The translations under genes were made by a program, and so were the position numbers. From contig JAMYWO010000056.1 of the NCBI GenBank assembly GCA_024220525.1, positions 56,081-113,601 of the forward strand: 57,521 nt of DNA, read 5' to 3'. Shown here in pieces: positions 10,974 through 23,028 of the stretch. This DNA comes from Cochliopodium minus. Lineage: Eukaryota > Discosea > Himatismenida > Cochliopodiidae. Position 1 is the first letter of the stretch. Each line of letters starts with the position of its first letter. The notes under the pieces were generated by a model, which made no database searches, was not told the DNA's origin, and saw only the letters and a list, made by a program, of their open reading frames with translations.

Positions 10974-11824
10974 TTAGTGAAGTCGGAACTCATAATTGTG
11001 AGGAAGATTGTCGTTATAAATAAGCTGGTTGCTGTTTTGAAAAGAAAAGAGATCGTTAGAACCGAATCCAGAAGATCCCGAAAAAGAAGGAGTGGGAAAA
11101 GAACTTTGTTGTTGATTAAAAAAAGAAGAAAAGCTAGTATTTGGCTGTTGAGTAGAAACATTTTGTTGTACAAGAAGAATGAATTGATAAAGATTGGTTT
11201 TCATAAGATGATAAGCATTTTTATTAAAGATATATTCTTCGAAATCTATTTCGGGTTCTTCTAACCAACTCAAGACACATCCGAACACCGATTTTAATGT
11301 GAATATTGGTCTCCAATCGTTCCCTAGGATTGGCACTGCTATTTTTCCTGTTGATGCACAGATATTTGGATGAATTATTTGATCACAGCATGTTATGCTG
11401 GGTGATTGATATGGATAATCGTTTGGGATGTTTATATTGAATTTATATTCTCTATTTGTATAATATCCCACCATTGGCTTGAAATACACTTGGAAATTAT
11501 TATTCACTATGCTTATATCTATCCTTATTCCTTCTTCAGATCCCATATCATTTATTTCTATTGTTTATATTGATAAGTAAAGATCAATTTATTATTATAA
11601 TAAATCAATAGGAAAAATTGAAATATAAGTAATTTTCCAAAGATTAGAAAAAAAAAATTATTATTTTGCTTTATGTCTTATATATATTAATATTTGGTCT
11701 ATATTAGTTTACCTTTTCTACATCTTAACATAGCTGAACTTTGTTTTTTGGTTGATTTTCTTTTTTCTAATATATTCGTTATGGTATTTTTAAAGTTATT
11801 TTCATCATTAGAAGTATCCATCAT
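10974..11824 (-). CDS. E2-like (UBC-fold) protein lacking the catalytic cysteine
   Basis: Two exons (11824-11713 and 11557-10974) join in phase to about 231 residues. A basic N-terminal helix ending AMLRCRKEINDM is followed by the UBC core: YKFNINIPNDYPYQSPSI, the HPN motif at IIHPNIC, and the conserved DWRPIFTLKSV with an EEPE loop, closest in style to NEDD8-type E2s such as UBC12. The position of the active-site Cys after HPNI-x-G-x-[VI] is Ala (GKIAVPIL). A Cys is present only directly after HPNI. This makes it an E2 variant (UEV-like) that probably cannot form the thioester. A low-complexity tail rich in Ser, Phe, Gln and Asn (about 60 residues) follows the fold. Two Met codons start the ORF at 11824. 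Confidence 0.85.
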
Positions 11825-12122
11825 TTTCAAAAAGATATAAAGAGATATTAATAGATTCTTGAAAGATCAAATAAAAAAAATGCTGAGAATATTTATCTTC
11901 AATTTTTTTTTATTTTTATTATTTATTTTTATATTTTATTTTTCAAGAAATTTTTTAATGAAACAAATACTGAGTATTATTTCAAATTCATCTTTTTAAA
12001 AGTCAAAAACTAAAATTTACTACCCAATTTGTATGGCTTTGAAAAAGTATAAAATTCAAATAAATGGCGGTTATTTTTTTTTAAATTTGATATTTTCGTT
12101 TCATGAAATTAAAAAAATTGAG

Positions 12123-13673
12123 ATGTATCCTTACCTCTTCACTTTATTGATCAGATTTTTAATATGTATATTTCAAACATCTTATATCCATCCTGATGAA
12201 TTTTTTCAAGGACCACAAATAGTATCAAATATAGTGATGGGAGGGATTGAAAGAATTTATATACCTTGGGAATTCGATAAATGTCCTCCAAATAGATCAA
12301 TAGTACCACCATTCCTTGTATTTGGAATTCCATTGTTGATAATAAGAGATATATTGAGAATAAAATTAAATGAAAAGATATTATTGATAGTGCCAAGGAT
12401 ATCAATGTTTTTATGTTCATTAATAGTTGGTAAAATAAAAATATATGTAATAAGAGTTTAATATCATAAAACAATTTATTGGACAGATTGCGTCATCTAC
12501 ACCATATCAAAAAAGAATACAAACACAGTTAAGAATGAAAGAAATAAGATTGATAATTTATTGATCTATTCAACAAGTTGGGTATGTCTTTCATTTCTGA
12601 CAAAAACATTTTCGAACAGCACAGAATGTATCTTCTTTTCATTGTTGATAATGTTGGTGATCAAAAACACACAAGCAATGAAGAATTACAAAGTCTCATA
12701 TTCATTAATGGGAATGGTTATTTCACTGGGAATCTTCACAAGGTTCACATTTGCATTTTTCTCTTTGATTCCAGGAATATACTTTATCTTCAAAACTTAC
12801 ACAATGAAAAAGAAAACAAAAGATTGGATTGTATCATTATTTTATGTGATAATATCTTTTGTTTTGACTTCTCTTTTAATAATAATAATAGATACAATGT
12901 ACTTTCAAAATTGTAGAAAAGTTGGTTCTTCGTTCATTCCATCTCTAACCATAACTCCCCTCAACAATTTTCTTTATAACACAGATACATCTAATCTAGC
13001 ATTGCACGGAGAACATCCGAGATATCTCCATCTATTAGTCAATACACCAATGCTATTTTTTCCAATTGTTTTATATTCATACAAGAATTTTCGATCACCA
13101 AACATATATTTTATTTGGTTTTTGTCAGGATTGTTTTTCATTTCTCTAGCTCCTCACCAAGAACCTCGTTTCCTTGTTCCTTTATTAACACCTTTGGTTC
13201 TTTCCATTCAAAACACTTCTCACTCGAAATTCCTATTCTTTTTTCACTTATTCTTCAACATTCTTTTGACTTTTTTGTTTTCATTATTGCATCAATCAGG
13301 TGTAGTTCAATCTCTCCTTTCCATTTGCCCTCTTCTTTCCGACACACATACTTTTACAAACATCTTTTATTACAAAACATACATGCCTCCTACCTTTTTA
13401 CTATCTTCTTGTGCTTCACACGTAAATTTGATAGATATCGCTGGTTCTTCCATGCACGTTGTAAAACAATATTTGGAAGAATACTCGGTTGCAAGTTTGA
13501 ATCAAACTTTGATTGTTTTTCCTTCTTCTTTTTTTGATTCTCTTTCTTCCAGCATCCCTTGTAATTTCCTTTTGTTGAAATCTTTCTCTCCTTTTCTCAG
13601 CACTGAAAATTTCCCGTCTTCTTTCTCTCACCTTTATTTAAACTTGTATAATGTAACTAATTGTTCATTTTGA
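12123..13673 (+). CDS. GPI mannosyltransferase, GT22 family (PIGZ/SMP3-like)
   Basis: Two exons (12123-12429 and 12487-13673) give about 497 residues with many membrane helices. The hallmark luminal loop TSYIHPDEFFQGPQ follows the first helix. The RxWEF-type element appears as IPWEF, and later SLAPHQEPRFLVPLLTPL carries the family's H-x-E-P-R-F motif. These features identify the dolichol-phosphate-mannose dependent GT22 enzymes of GPI-anchor synthesis in the ER. The fourth-mannose enzyme (PIGZ/SMP3) is the best match because of HPDEFFQ, but PIGB is not excluded. The ORF is open upstream to 12033. I prefer 12123 because the first membrane helix begins directly there. The C-terminus is divergent. 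Confidence 0.88.
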
Positions 13674-13869
13674 TAAATTAATTTTATTATCAAAATTATT
13701 AATTTCAATTTAAAATGGAAATATTTAAAACTTCCATTACTTATTCAATCGATGATACTTGATTAGCTGATACTTTATTCAGATTTCAATTTTCCTGTTC
13801 ATTTTCCTCTTTGTGAATCAAAAATAATTAAAAAATAAAAAATAAAATTTTTAAATCCTCATCAAACGA

Positions 13870-16800
13870 ATGAATTCTATTTTCCTTTTTACTTTTTGTT
13901 TAATCTGCTTGTATAGTTGTCAACAACCCATACCAATATCTAATTCCTCTTCATTTCTATTGTTAAATAATTCCACTGAATCATTTATAATGACACAAGA
14001 TATTGATTTCTCATCAATCAATTATACTCAAATGTTATTCTACGGAACATTAGATGGGAATGGATACTCTATCAAAAATTTGATTATTAATCCATTGATC
14101 CAAACAGCATCAATTTTTATTAGTGGGATAAATTGCACAGTGAAGAATCTAACATTGAACAATATCACCATCAGTGTTCAACTATTAAACTCATCAATGC
14201 TCCAAGGTAAAAAAAAAATTTTAGTTTTGAAAATAAATAAATAAATAAAAAATTATAAAGGCGCATTATTTGGATTTTGCGATAAGGTGAGTCTACTCTC
14301 ATTTATTATTTAATTGATTCCTATTAAAATTTACGATTGATGATTAAATAGTGCACATTGGATTATATTACTATCCAAAATTCAACGTTTTATAATGCAG
14401 CAACAAATCCTGGTATAACAATGATAATGGGCGGAATAGCTGGATCTTTCTCAAAATCATCACGAATGACAAATTCAATATCGAGGAATAATCAATTTAT
14501 ACTATCAAATATGAATCAAATTGCTTCCACATTTTTGGGAGGATTGATTGGATACACCAATGATATACCATTAAATTTTATTGAAAAATTGCACATCTGA
14601 AAATAACAGATTTGATGTTAACTTTGTTTTGAATGCGACTGGGGATACAAGTTACGTTGGAGGTATCTCCCAATATAATTCGATTTTTTGGAATATTCTT
14701 CTTTAATTTTATGATTTAGGCATTGTTGGATATAATTTGCAATCCTCTATTCAAAATTGCACATCAAGGAACAACAATATATCTTTATTGGCATCTACTT
14801 TGTGTAATTTTTATATTTTTTTTATAAATTACAAATAATTTTTGAACAAGATGTGGGAGCAATCTGTGGGGCACATTTTTCAAATCAGATTGTATCATCA
14901 AATTCAATCAATAATCTGATATCTGCAAATGGGTACGTTTGTTCTTGTGGAGGAATTGTAGGTTTCGTTTTGAATAACGGTACTTTTTTTTAAAATAAAT
15001 AAAAGTTAAATCATTAAAAAATTTTTAAAAGCAAACATATCTCAATGTTCTACTATTACGAGCACGATTCAGACTTTAGGAATTTGTTTGAAATTTTTTT
15101 TTTTTCTTCAAAAATTTAATTAACATCACATTTTTAATTACGAACAAACTTTAGATTCATCCTACTCTGGAGGAATAGTTGGTTTCTCTTCACTTTCTTC
15201 TGTTTTAAGTAATAATGCAAACAACAACACATTTTACACTACTTCTCAATCTCTATTTTTGTATTCTGGTAAACCTTTAAAAAAACTATTTATTTTTATT
15301 TAACCCTTTTTATCGATTTTATTTAGGAGGAATTTTAGGACAATGTTTTACAAGTCGTTTTCAATACAACAATGCAAATCAAAATATTTTCAATTCTAAA
15401 AGTGATTTTGTTGTAAAATTCTTCTCATCTTTATTTTATTTTTTTTTATTTTTTTTTCATTTTTTTTTATTCATTAGATTTATTCAGGGGGATTGTTGGG
15501 ACAATCTGTTGATACTGACATCATCTTCTCTTCTAGTTTTCGCAACACAATTAATTCTACCTCTTTAAACTTTTGTTATTCAGGAGGAGTTGTTGGAGAT
15601 ATGAAAAATGGAACTGCCTTCAATGTTTCTTCTTCATATAATAATATAAATTCCACAAGCATCATTTATCTCCCAAGTAAAATTATTTTTTCATATTAAA
15701 AAAATTTTTTTTTTTTAATGGCAACATGTAAAAATAACATTTTATTTATTTTTTTAGTTACTGGTGGTCTTGTTGCAAGTGTAAATATCAGTGTCATTCA
15801 AAACTGTACATCTTTCAAAAATACATTGAGATCTGAAACTTATTCAAACAACTCTGGTATTTCAAAATAAAATTTCTTTTTTTTTAAAAAATTTTGACCA
15901 ACAAAACTGATTTATTTTTTTTTTTATATTTTATATTTTAGGTTTTGCTGCAGGTATTGCTTCATTTAGTGTCAACAGTACCTTACAATATTGTTCTGCT
16001 TTCAACAATTCTATTTATTCTTCTTCTGGTTCTTCCAATGTTGTTGGAGGAATTTGTGGGATACAAGTAAGCTCCTCTATTATCAATAATTGTACCTCTC
16101 AAAATAATTTCCTACAATCTTTTTCCAACATATATTATTCTTCTGTTGGTAAAAAAATAAAAATAATTTTTTATAATTTTTTTTAAATCTTTTTTATTTA
16201 AAAAAAATTATGAGGTGGAATAATTGGTAAAACCAAAAAATATTTTATATTTTTGACAAAATTAAATAATTTAAAAAAGGATTCAATGATTATGGTAACC
16301 ACATTTAAATGTTATTAATTTTGACTTTAAATTCGTTCTCACAAATTTACATAAAAGATGCAATTGTAATTAACAGTTATTCTATCGGAAATGTTCTATT
16401 ATCAACATCCAACAACATCACGTACATGGGAGGGATCGGTGGACTGAATAATTTAACAACTGCGTCAATAACAAACTGTTATTCAATAAGTAATCAAATT
16501 AGATCGATTAGTTCAAGCGTATTCCTTTCCAAAATTATTTTCATTCTATTTTGATAATAAATCAAAATTTTCATTTTTTTGTCTACGAAAAGGCTGCAAT
16601 AATTGGAGGTATTGCTGGTTTGTGTATTTCTCCAAAAGTTATGAGAGGATGTTTATCTCAGTTCAACACCATAGAATCTTTAAATACCACTGAGTAAAAA
16701 CAACTTTTTAATTTCATTGAATTGTTTCAATAATTTTAAAAAAAAGTGTTATTTTAGGAGGGATTGTTGGAGAAGGTACGAAATATGAAAATTTTGAGTT

Positions 16801-18126
16801 TCATTAATTCTTAACATAATAATTAGGAGTTTTTGGATCTATATCAAACTGTGATTCACTCAACAATTCTATTTCTTCATCTTCAATGAGCGTTTTTTCA
16901 TTGGTAAAAGATGAAATAAATTAAATTTATTTGTTTAAATTTTTAAACAAACAATTTTTCATTTTAAAAAATCAGTCAGGAGGAGTTGCAGGGTACACAA
17001 ACTTAACATCTATCACAGGATGTTCATCAGTGGGAAACAACATCACATCAAAAGGAAACACGGTGAATTGTGCATCATCAGGAATTGCTTCATTTATTTT
17101 CAATACAGAAGTATCAAATTGTTCATCTACAAGTAATCTCATTGATTCTAACACTGGATTTGGGTTTTCTTCTTTCAGTGGAGGAATTACATNNNNNNNN
17201 NNNNNNNNNNNNNNNNNNNNNNNNNNNNNNNNNNNNNNNNNNNNNNNNNNNNNNNNNNNNNNNNNNNNNNNNNNNNNNNNNNNNNNNNNNNNAATTCTAA
17301 TTCTTTTCTTTCATTTGATTCTTTTGATTTTTGTGTTGCACAAAACAACGGAACACTTTCTGGATGTACAGACACTAGTGGATGTCAATACTTGGTGAAT
17401 AACTGTAATTTTTGCCCAAAAACAGCATTAATAGTTGATCCTTTTATTTTTGAGATCACTTGCCAACAATTTAATGAAGGATGGTCTTGGGTTTTTAAAC
17501 TAAAAACTTTCAATACTTCCATTACTTTGAGTAATAATTCTTTTTCAATTACAAACATGACAGTATTTGAAGGAAATGTTTCTTTCAGTGAAAATACAAC
17601 CATCAATTTTGTTCTTGATGATCTCTTCAACTCTTCTTTTTTGAACTTTACTGGATGCTTTCAAACACTTGGAAACATTGTTGTTTTACTCAACTCCAAA
17701 CCAAACAGTTCCGATGTTTCTCTTTTACTTGTTACTCAGAATTGTCAAAACAAAACAAATGTAAACAATTCACAAGTTACATTGGTTCCTAATTATGAAA
17801 AGTTCAGATGTGACAGAAACAAGTATTCTATTCAAAATCAGCAAAGTTCTCTTTCTCTTGCTCTTCACTTTGATCTCAACAAAAATTGTGAACCTGATAT
17901 TGGTCTTATTTTGGGTCTTTGTTTGGGAATTCCTTTGGGTTTGCTTGTCATTATTTCTTTAGTTGTTGTTCTTGCAAGAATCTCCTCAAAGAAGAGGGTT
18001 GATGAGTTTATGAGTGAACAAAACAAAATCAAAGAAAATCTAAATTCTAAAAGTTTTGTTGAAAACTCAAAGTTTGAAAATGGAACGAAATGGACAGAAA
18101 ATGATGTAGAAAATGGAAAATTATAA
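13870..18126 (+). CDS. Large repetitive surface protein with GLUG-like GG-[IVL]-[VLA]-G repeats and a C-terminal membrane anchor
   Basis: A signal peptide (FLFTFCLICLYSC) is followed by a DIDFSSINYTQMLFYGTLDGNGYSI-type block, split here only by my shortening, of the kind that starts GLUG/pectin-lyase-like adhesins (target region 13999-14090). At least fourteen short exons follow, each carrying a unit of the form [YS]-x-GG-[IL]-[VLA]-G plus an N-C-[TS]-S-x-N-N segment, which predicts a right-handed beta-helix. Introns often fall inside the Gly-Gly codon pair, so repeats and exons are in register. The last exon has a Cys-rich cap, a membrane helix (GLILGLCLGIPLGLLVIISL) and a charged tail. An apparent frameshift lies at about 14568-14590, and 100 unknown bases sit at 17193-17292. 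It is probably an adhesion or recognition molecule. Partner unknown. Confidence 0.8.
17193..17292. other. 100-n assembly gap
   Basis: Exactly 100 unknown bases inside the repetitive surface-protein gene, in the middle of a GG repeat unit (reading SFSGGIT before the gap). A standard gap of unknown length. The missing piece is likely more repeat units. Confidence 0.99.
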
Positions 18127-18280
18127 AATTTTATTAAATATTTATTAAACAAAAAAGAAAAATCATTTTTTTATCAATCTATGGATCTATAAATTTCAAA
18201 TCATGATCTATAATTCTTTTTTTTTTTTTTGAAGGAATTAATTAATATAAAAAGAAAAAAAAATTTTATATTGTTTTTTC

Positions 18281-21200
18281 TTACTTTCCCGAATTTTCAA
18301 TGGTCATGAAATTAATTAGTTTTGAGATTCTTTGAGCACCAACTTGTGGAGGTTCAGAATTATCAGATAAAGTTTCCCAAATGCCAGAAGATATAAAACC
18401 AGGAAAAAAAGTCTTTTTTTTTTTTTTTTTTTTCATTTAATTAAATTTAAATTAAAAAAAAACGAAAAAATGAAAAAATAATTTACATTAACTATTGTTT
18501 CGTTTCTTTTCCAATCTATTGAAATGTTTTTCATCAATTGATTGAGGGAAGCTAAAGACATCCTGGAGTTATAAAAATGGGAAGTAGAGTTTTCTGATAT
18601 GCTTGAAAGTCTAATGGAAAGGAAAACTATCTTGCAGTGTAAAGACTCCTCAACCAATTTCCCAAAGGTTTGTAAAATATGAATACCTGACGAAATAAGA
18701 AAATAAAAATAAAAATAAAAATAAAAAAATAAAAAAATTAAAAAAAAAATAAAAAATAAAAAAATAAAAAATAATGAAAAAAGGTACAAGGAAATAAGAA
18801 ATAATTGAGATGATAGTAAAGATGATCATTTTCTATAGAATAAAGATCTTGCGATTGGTTGTGATTTATTTTTGGAGGAGAATAAGAACCAGTGATCAAA
18901 ATGTTTATCTTGTTGAGTCCCAATATCTTCGCAGTTTCGAAAGCTTTCATGATACTTTCTTTGTTGAGAGAATCAAAGGTAATAGGGATTATTTTGTCTT
19001 TGTTTTTTTCGGAGAAAATAAGTTTCGAATACTCTGTCATGTTGTTTTCTTCGTATAGAGCAAAAACTTTGTATCCCATATTAACAAAGAGTTGTGCTAT
19101 TCAAAAAAAGATTTTAAATGTTTATTTATTATTTTTTGGTTGTTTTTATTTTTATTAAAAAAACATTAAATATTTTTAATTTTAATTTTATTCATTGTTT
19201 ATATTTAAATATTTTCAATTTTATTTGTTTATTTATTTTATTGTTTTATTTTATTGTTTCATTTTTAATATTTAATATTTTTTATATCTTATTAAAATAT
19301 TTTTTTATATTTTTGATTTCTTTTCTTTACCTGTTGCAGCTTGAAGTTGGAGATGTGCATGGGTGATTACCACAATTTTGCCAAAATGTACTTTAAACTT
19401 AAAAGAAGATTCAAGCATCTTCCTTTCTCTCATGGAAGAAAACTTCTTGTGAACTTTTTTGGAGTAAAAGAAATCCAAGTGAGGAAAGAGAGAAGTAAGC
19501 TGAGGAAACGTTTTGAAATGCTCCAAAATCAAAGAAGGAAAAGAAACAACATTTTTCAAGTGAAGCAAACACTGCGAGAGAGAAGAAGAGATCTTGTCGC
19601 AACGTAAGGAGAGGAATCTCAATGAAGAGGAGATGGGAGAAGTGGACCATCGTTTGAGAAAGTCGGGTTCAGTTTGGCACAAGTGCTTCATGTTAGCAGT
19701 GTTGTCTTCGTAACATTCTATCGTCTCGCTCTCGGAGATTTTGTTAAGTCCCGTGTTGTAGATCGTCGAAAACATCACCACCAGTTTCTTGAGTTTGGGG
19801 AGCTTCGATACGTTCTCGCACATTGTTTCTGAATCCAGGATCATTTTCATCGTTTTTAAATTCGCAAAGAAAATTTCTTTTTTGGAAGATTCTTTTGAGT
19901 AATACCCCATTTCCAATTTTTTTAGTGTAAAACTGTTTTTTTCTTGGATTGCTTCGTACGTTTGAGATCCCAAGTTTGCTTTCTTTGCTTTCATGTGTTT
20001 TATTCTCGGTTCGTTTCTCAGCATGTTTTCTATTCCTTTTTTGGTGATTGTTGTTTCGTTCAGATAAATTCTTCTTAGAGTTGGATGAAGCTTTGAAATG
20101 AAGGTACAACCCTCATCTATTAGAAAATAATTCAAAGAAAAAATAAAATTAAAATCATGAAATAAAAAAATAAAATTTAATAAAAATAATTAAATAAAAT
20201 ATAAAATAAAATAATTAATTATTGAAAGAAAAAATTAAATTTAATTGTTTACCAGTCAAAAGAGTATCGGTGATGTCGAGTATTTTTAATTTTTTGCAAA
20301 AATTAGAAATCAATCTCATCGCTTGATCAGATGTGTTGGATCTGAAGAGTTTTAGATGGATCACATTGATCAATCTTGGAATGAACTGCTGATAATCTTC
20401 TATTTGAAAGTTGCATTCGTAGATTTTGAGATACCTCATCTTGTTGAGATCGATACGAGAAAGAGATTCAAAAGAGATATCATTGACAGTGAATTCTTGA
20501 AGATTATGACATCTTTCGGAGATTTCTTGTTTGGCGGAGCTTTCTATATTCTCACAATACTTGATTCTCACACTTTTTATGCATTCAAAAGAGTTTTTGA
20601 GGAGATTAATCAATCCGAAATCAGTTATGAGGGTGGATTGAAGATCCAAGTATTCGAGATGGTTCGCAGAAAGTGATGAACAAAACTTGTCACCAATGTT
20701 CTTGCAGTATCTCAGATCGATTCTTTGGAGTGAAGGAGGCCACTTTACTTTTAATTCATCGTTCAAAAGATCCAAGCATCTTCCCTTGAAGGTGATCAAT
20801 TTATCGAAATACTGCAAAAACTTTATTCCATCGTTAGTGATTTCATAGCAATGATTAAACGACAAATGTTCCATTTGTTTGCTGTATTGGCTTGAAAGAA
20901 ATCCTATTTCTTTGTCTCCTACTTTAGAATTTTCATAGTAAAGTTTTGTGAGGTTTGGGAAATTGTTTCTGTTTATTGATTTTATGAAATCAATCTGTGA
21001 ACTGTTTTCTATTTTCAATTCTTCTAACGAAGTTATCATTGGCAATAGAACAAGTTTGGAGCATTTGATGAGTTTCAACTTTTTGAGGGAAAGGAGCTTT
21101 GTGAACGAAGAAATGACGTTTGAATCAATGAAACAAGGTCCAAGTGATAAATGTGTAAGATTAATAAATTTAGGCAAGATTTGAGAGGAAATAATATCAA

Positions 21201-22139
21201 AATTCCAAAAATTTCCTTTTTTTAAATAATAATGATTTGTTAAACAATTTATTGTTTTTAATTTCTTACCAAGAGAAAGAATATTAAGACTGGGAAATAA
21301 CAAACTCAAAAATTCCAATGTTTTGGAAGATATTTTGGAACTGTAATCCAATGAAATGGATTTGATTTCTTTGTTCACATTATCTGAAAGAAAAGAGAAG
21401 GTATCAAAAATTGTTTGATCGTCAACCTTTCCACCAATAAAATTTTCAATCTTTATTTTGCTTTTTAGACTAAAGTATTCTTGCATCTTTGTAGAGAGAT
21501 AAGGAGAAGTGCTGACAAACAATAGGAGAGATCTTATAGGAGAATGATCATGATATAATCGATCACTTTCATAAATAATGTCGAGTATTTCATCTACAAT
21601 TTCTTTGTTTTTGAAAACAACTTCAATTTCTTTTTTCTTTTCTACCAAAAAATTTGTTTTCTTCGTACAAGAGTCCCTCAAAACTTCATAAATAGATTTG
21701 GAGAGAAGAGAGTAAAGGGATCTCTTTCTATCTTCATTTTCTTCTTTATTTTTTTCTATTTTCCCGAACATTTCAACAATTTTATGGATTTTCGAAGGGA
21801 TGTCATTGTGGTCCATAATAAAAATATTTTGGATGGAAATAAGAGTGAAAAGATAGTTATATTCGAGTGGAATGTCAGATTCATTGAAAGAAGAAATGTT
21901 GCTAATTTCGTCAAAAATATTTTCTGTCCCCTTTATGTATGTTTTTATTTTCTCAAACCATTTGTTCAAGTTTTTGTTGTCGTAAACAAGTATATTTATT
22001 ATTTCGCTTCTAAGTTCTATCAACTTTAGTTTTGATGAAACATCCGTGATCGAATCGTGTTCTAAAAGATTAGTGGCCCTATCCAATAACCTTATTTTCT
22101 CTGTTGCACATTTTGCTTCCTTTGATTTGTTTCTGAGAT
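18281..22139 (-). CDS. Leucine-rich-repeat protein fused to a degenerate short-chain dehydrogenase domain (5' partial)
   Basis: One long exon (22139-20253), then 20116-19331, an exon from 19096 to about 18788, one from about 18687 to 18486, and a last one ending at 18281 are all in phase. Residues from the first exon form a helical leader and then AMN1-like LRRs (for example HLSLGPCFIDSNVISSF, LDITDTLLT spliced directly to DEGCTF). The second exon carries LRRs and then, without a break, KIVVITHAHLQLQAATAQLF, which aligns with the Rossmann start of an SDR. The following exons give the rest of the SDR fold: GYKVFALYEE, INILITGSY, KIVFLSI, FYNSRMSLASLNQ and FFPGFISSGIW. The TGxxxGxG glycines are replaced (THAHLQLQ), the catalytic Ser is gone and YxxxK reads YNSRM, so the SDR part should be catalytically dead. 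The gene's first exon(s) lie beyond the block end at 22287. Confidence 0.8.
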
Positions 22140-22199
22140 CTAAAAATTTTTAAAAAATGTTGTTAAATATTGTTTAATAAATTTTTAAATTTAAAATAA

Positions 22200-22287
22200 T
22201 AAAATAAATGATAAAAATAAAAATAAAAAATAAAAAATAAAAAATAAAAAATAAAAAATAAAAAATAAAAAATAAAAAATAAAAAAT
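22200..22287. repeat. (AAAAAAT)n heptamer tract at block end
   Basis: Nearly perfect tandem AAAAAAT units reach the single n at 22288. It lies in an intron upstream of the LRR exon. The same unit borders block 4 at 47852 and, as its complement, ends the window, so the outer assembly breaks sit in this repeat. Confidence 0.9.
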
Positions 22288-22288
22288 N
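22288..22288. other. Scaffold join (single n)
   Basis: One unknown base between an AAAAAAT tract and the middle of a coding exon of an unrelated gene. Some scaffolders write a lone lower-case n when two contigs are placed with zero or negative gap. Confidence 0.85.
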
Positions 22289-22885
22289 CTCCTAGTATGT
22301 CTATTAGAAGAAAGAAGATCGCTCTCAACAATGACCACATGAGACAGTAGACTAAAAATCCCACTTGAAACGAAAATATGTTGTGTCTATTTTTATATTT
22401 TTGATTGAAAGTATCAATCGTTGATGGGTATTTTTAAATTCAATTTAAAAATTTAAAAATTATGATTCTATTTTACAGGATATAATAAGATTATTTTAAA
22501 AAAGATCTATTTGATTGATTTCATTTTTAAGGATATATTCTATGTGTTATTTTGAATTATTATTATTTCGGGTAATTGAAATAGAACAAGAAAATTAAAT
22601 TTGAAGAAAATTATAATTTTCAAGTATATTTTAAACAAGAGAAATTTGGATTAATATGGAATTTACCTGTGATATATAATCTATGAATGTATGATATGTT
22701 AGTATTTTTCCAAGCTCAAAATTGTCTGTAATTATAACATAATGTGTAAAATATTTTACCCTTATCAATTGAAAAATGGCCAATAGGAACAGAAAAAAAA
22801 AGATAATGGTCAAAGGGAAAGTGAAACTTCGGACTTTGACCACCAATGGGATTATATTTCTAAAATATGGATCCACAAATGACAT
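22289..22885 (-). CDS. THH1/TOM1/GPR137-like membrane protein, N-terminal fragment (copy B, 3' truncated)
   Basis: Exons 22885-22760 (first ATG MSFVDPYFRNIIPL), a 14-nt micro-exon 22680-22667 and 22386-22289 join to RNIIPLVVKVRSFTFPLTII, a helix, LIRIIYHRHNIFSFQVGFL and CLMWSLLRAIFFLLIDILG. The YHRHN-FQxGFL then [CL]xWSLLRxxxF arrangement is typical of the first and second helices of GPR137/TOM1 proteins (F-Q-x-x-F-L-x-L-C-L-x-W-x-x-x-R). The reading frame runs straight into the n at 22288, so the rest of the gene is elsewhere. The downstream half is best supplied by 47633-46752 on the same strand, if block 3 precedes block 2. Its closest relative is 35240-35665, with the same three-exon structure. 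Confidence 0.8.
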
Positions 22886-23028
22886 TTATGTTGTTTTTTC
22901 AAATTATATCAAATTTTATATGCTTTGTGAAGAAAGGATTTTTTAAAGAAAATTGAAACAATATTTTTTTTTAATTTTATGTGGATTTATAATCTATAAA
23001 TTATCAAGAAAAAATAAAAATAAAAAAA

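Noticed and set aside
19341-19607. Plus-strand ORFs over the LRR-SDR gene
   Set aside because: They are antisense shadows of the - strand exons and show no known motif.
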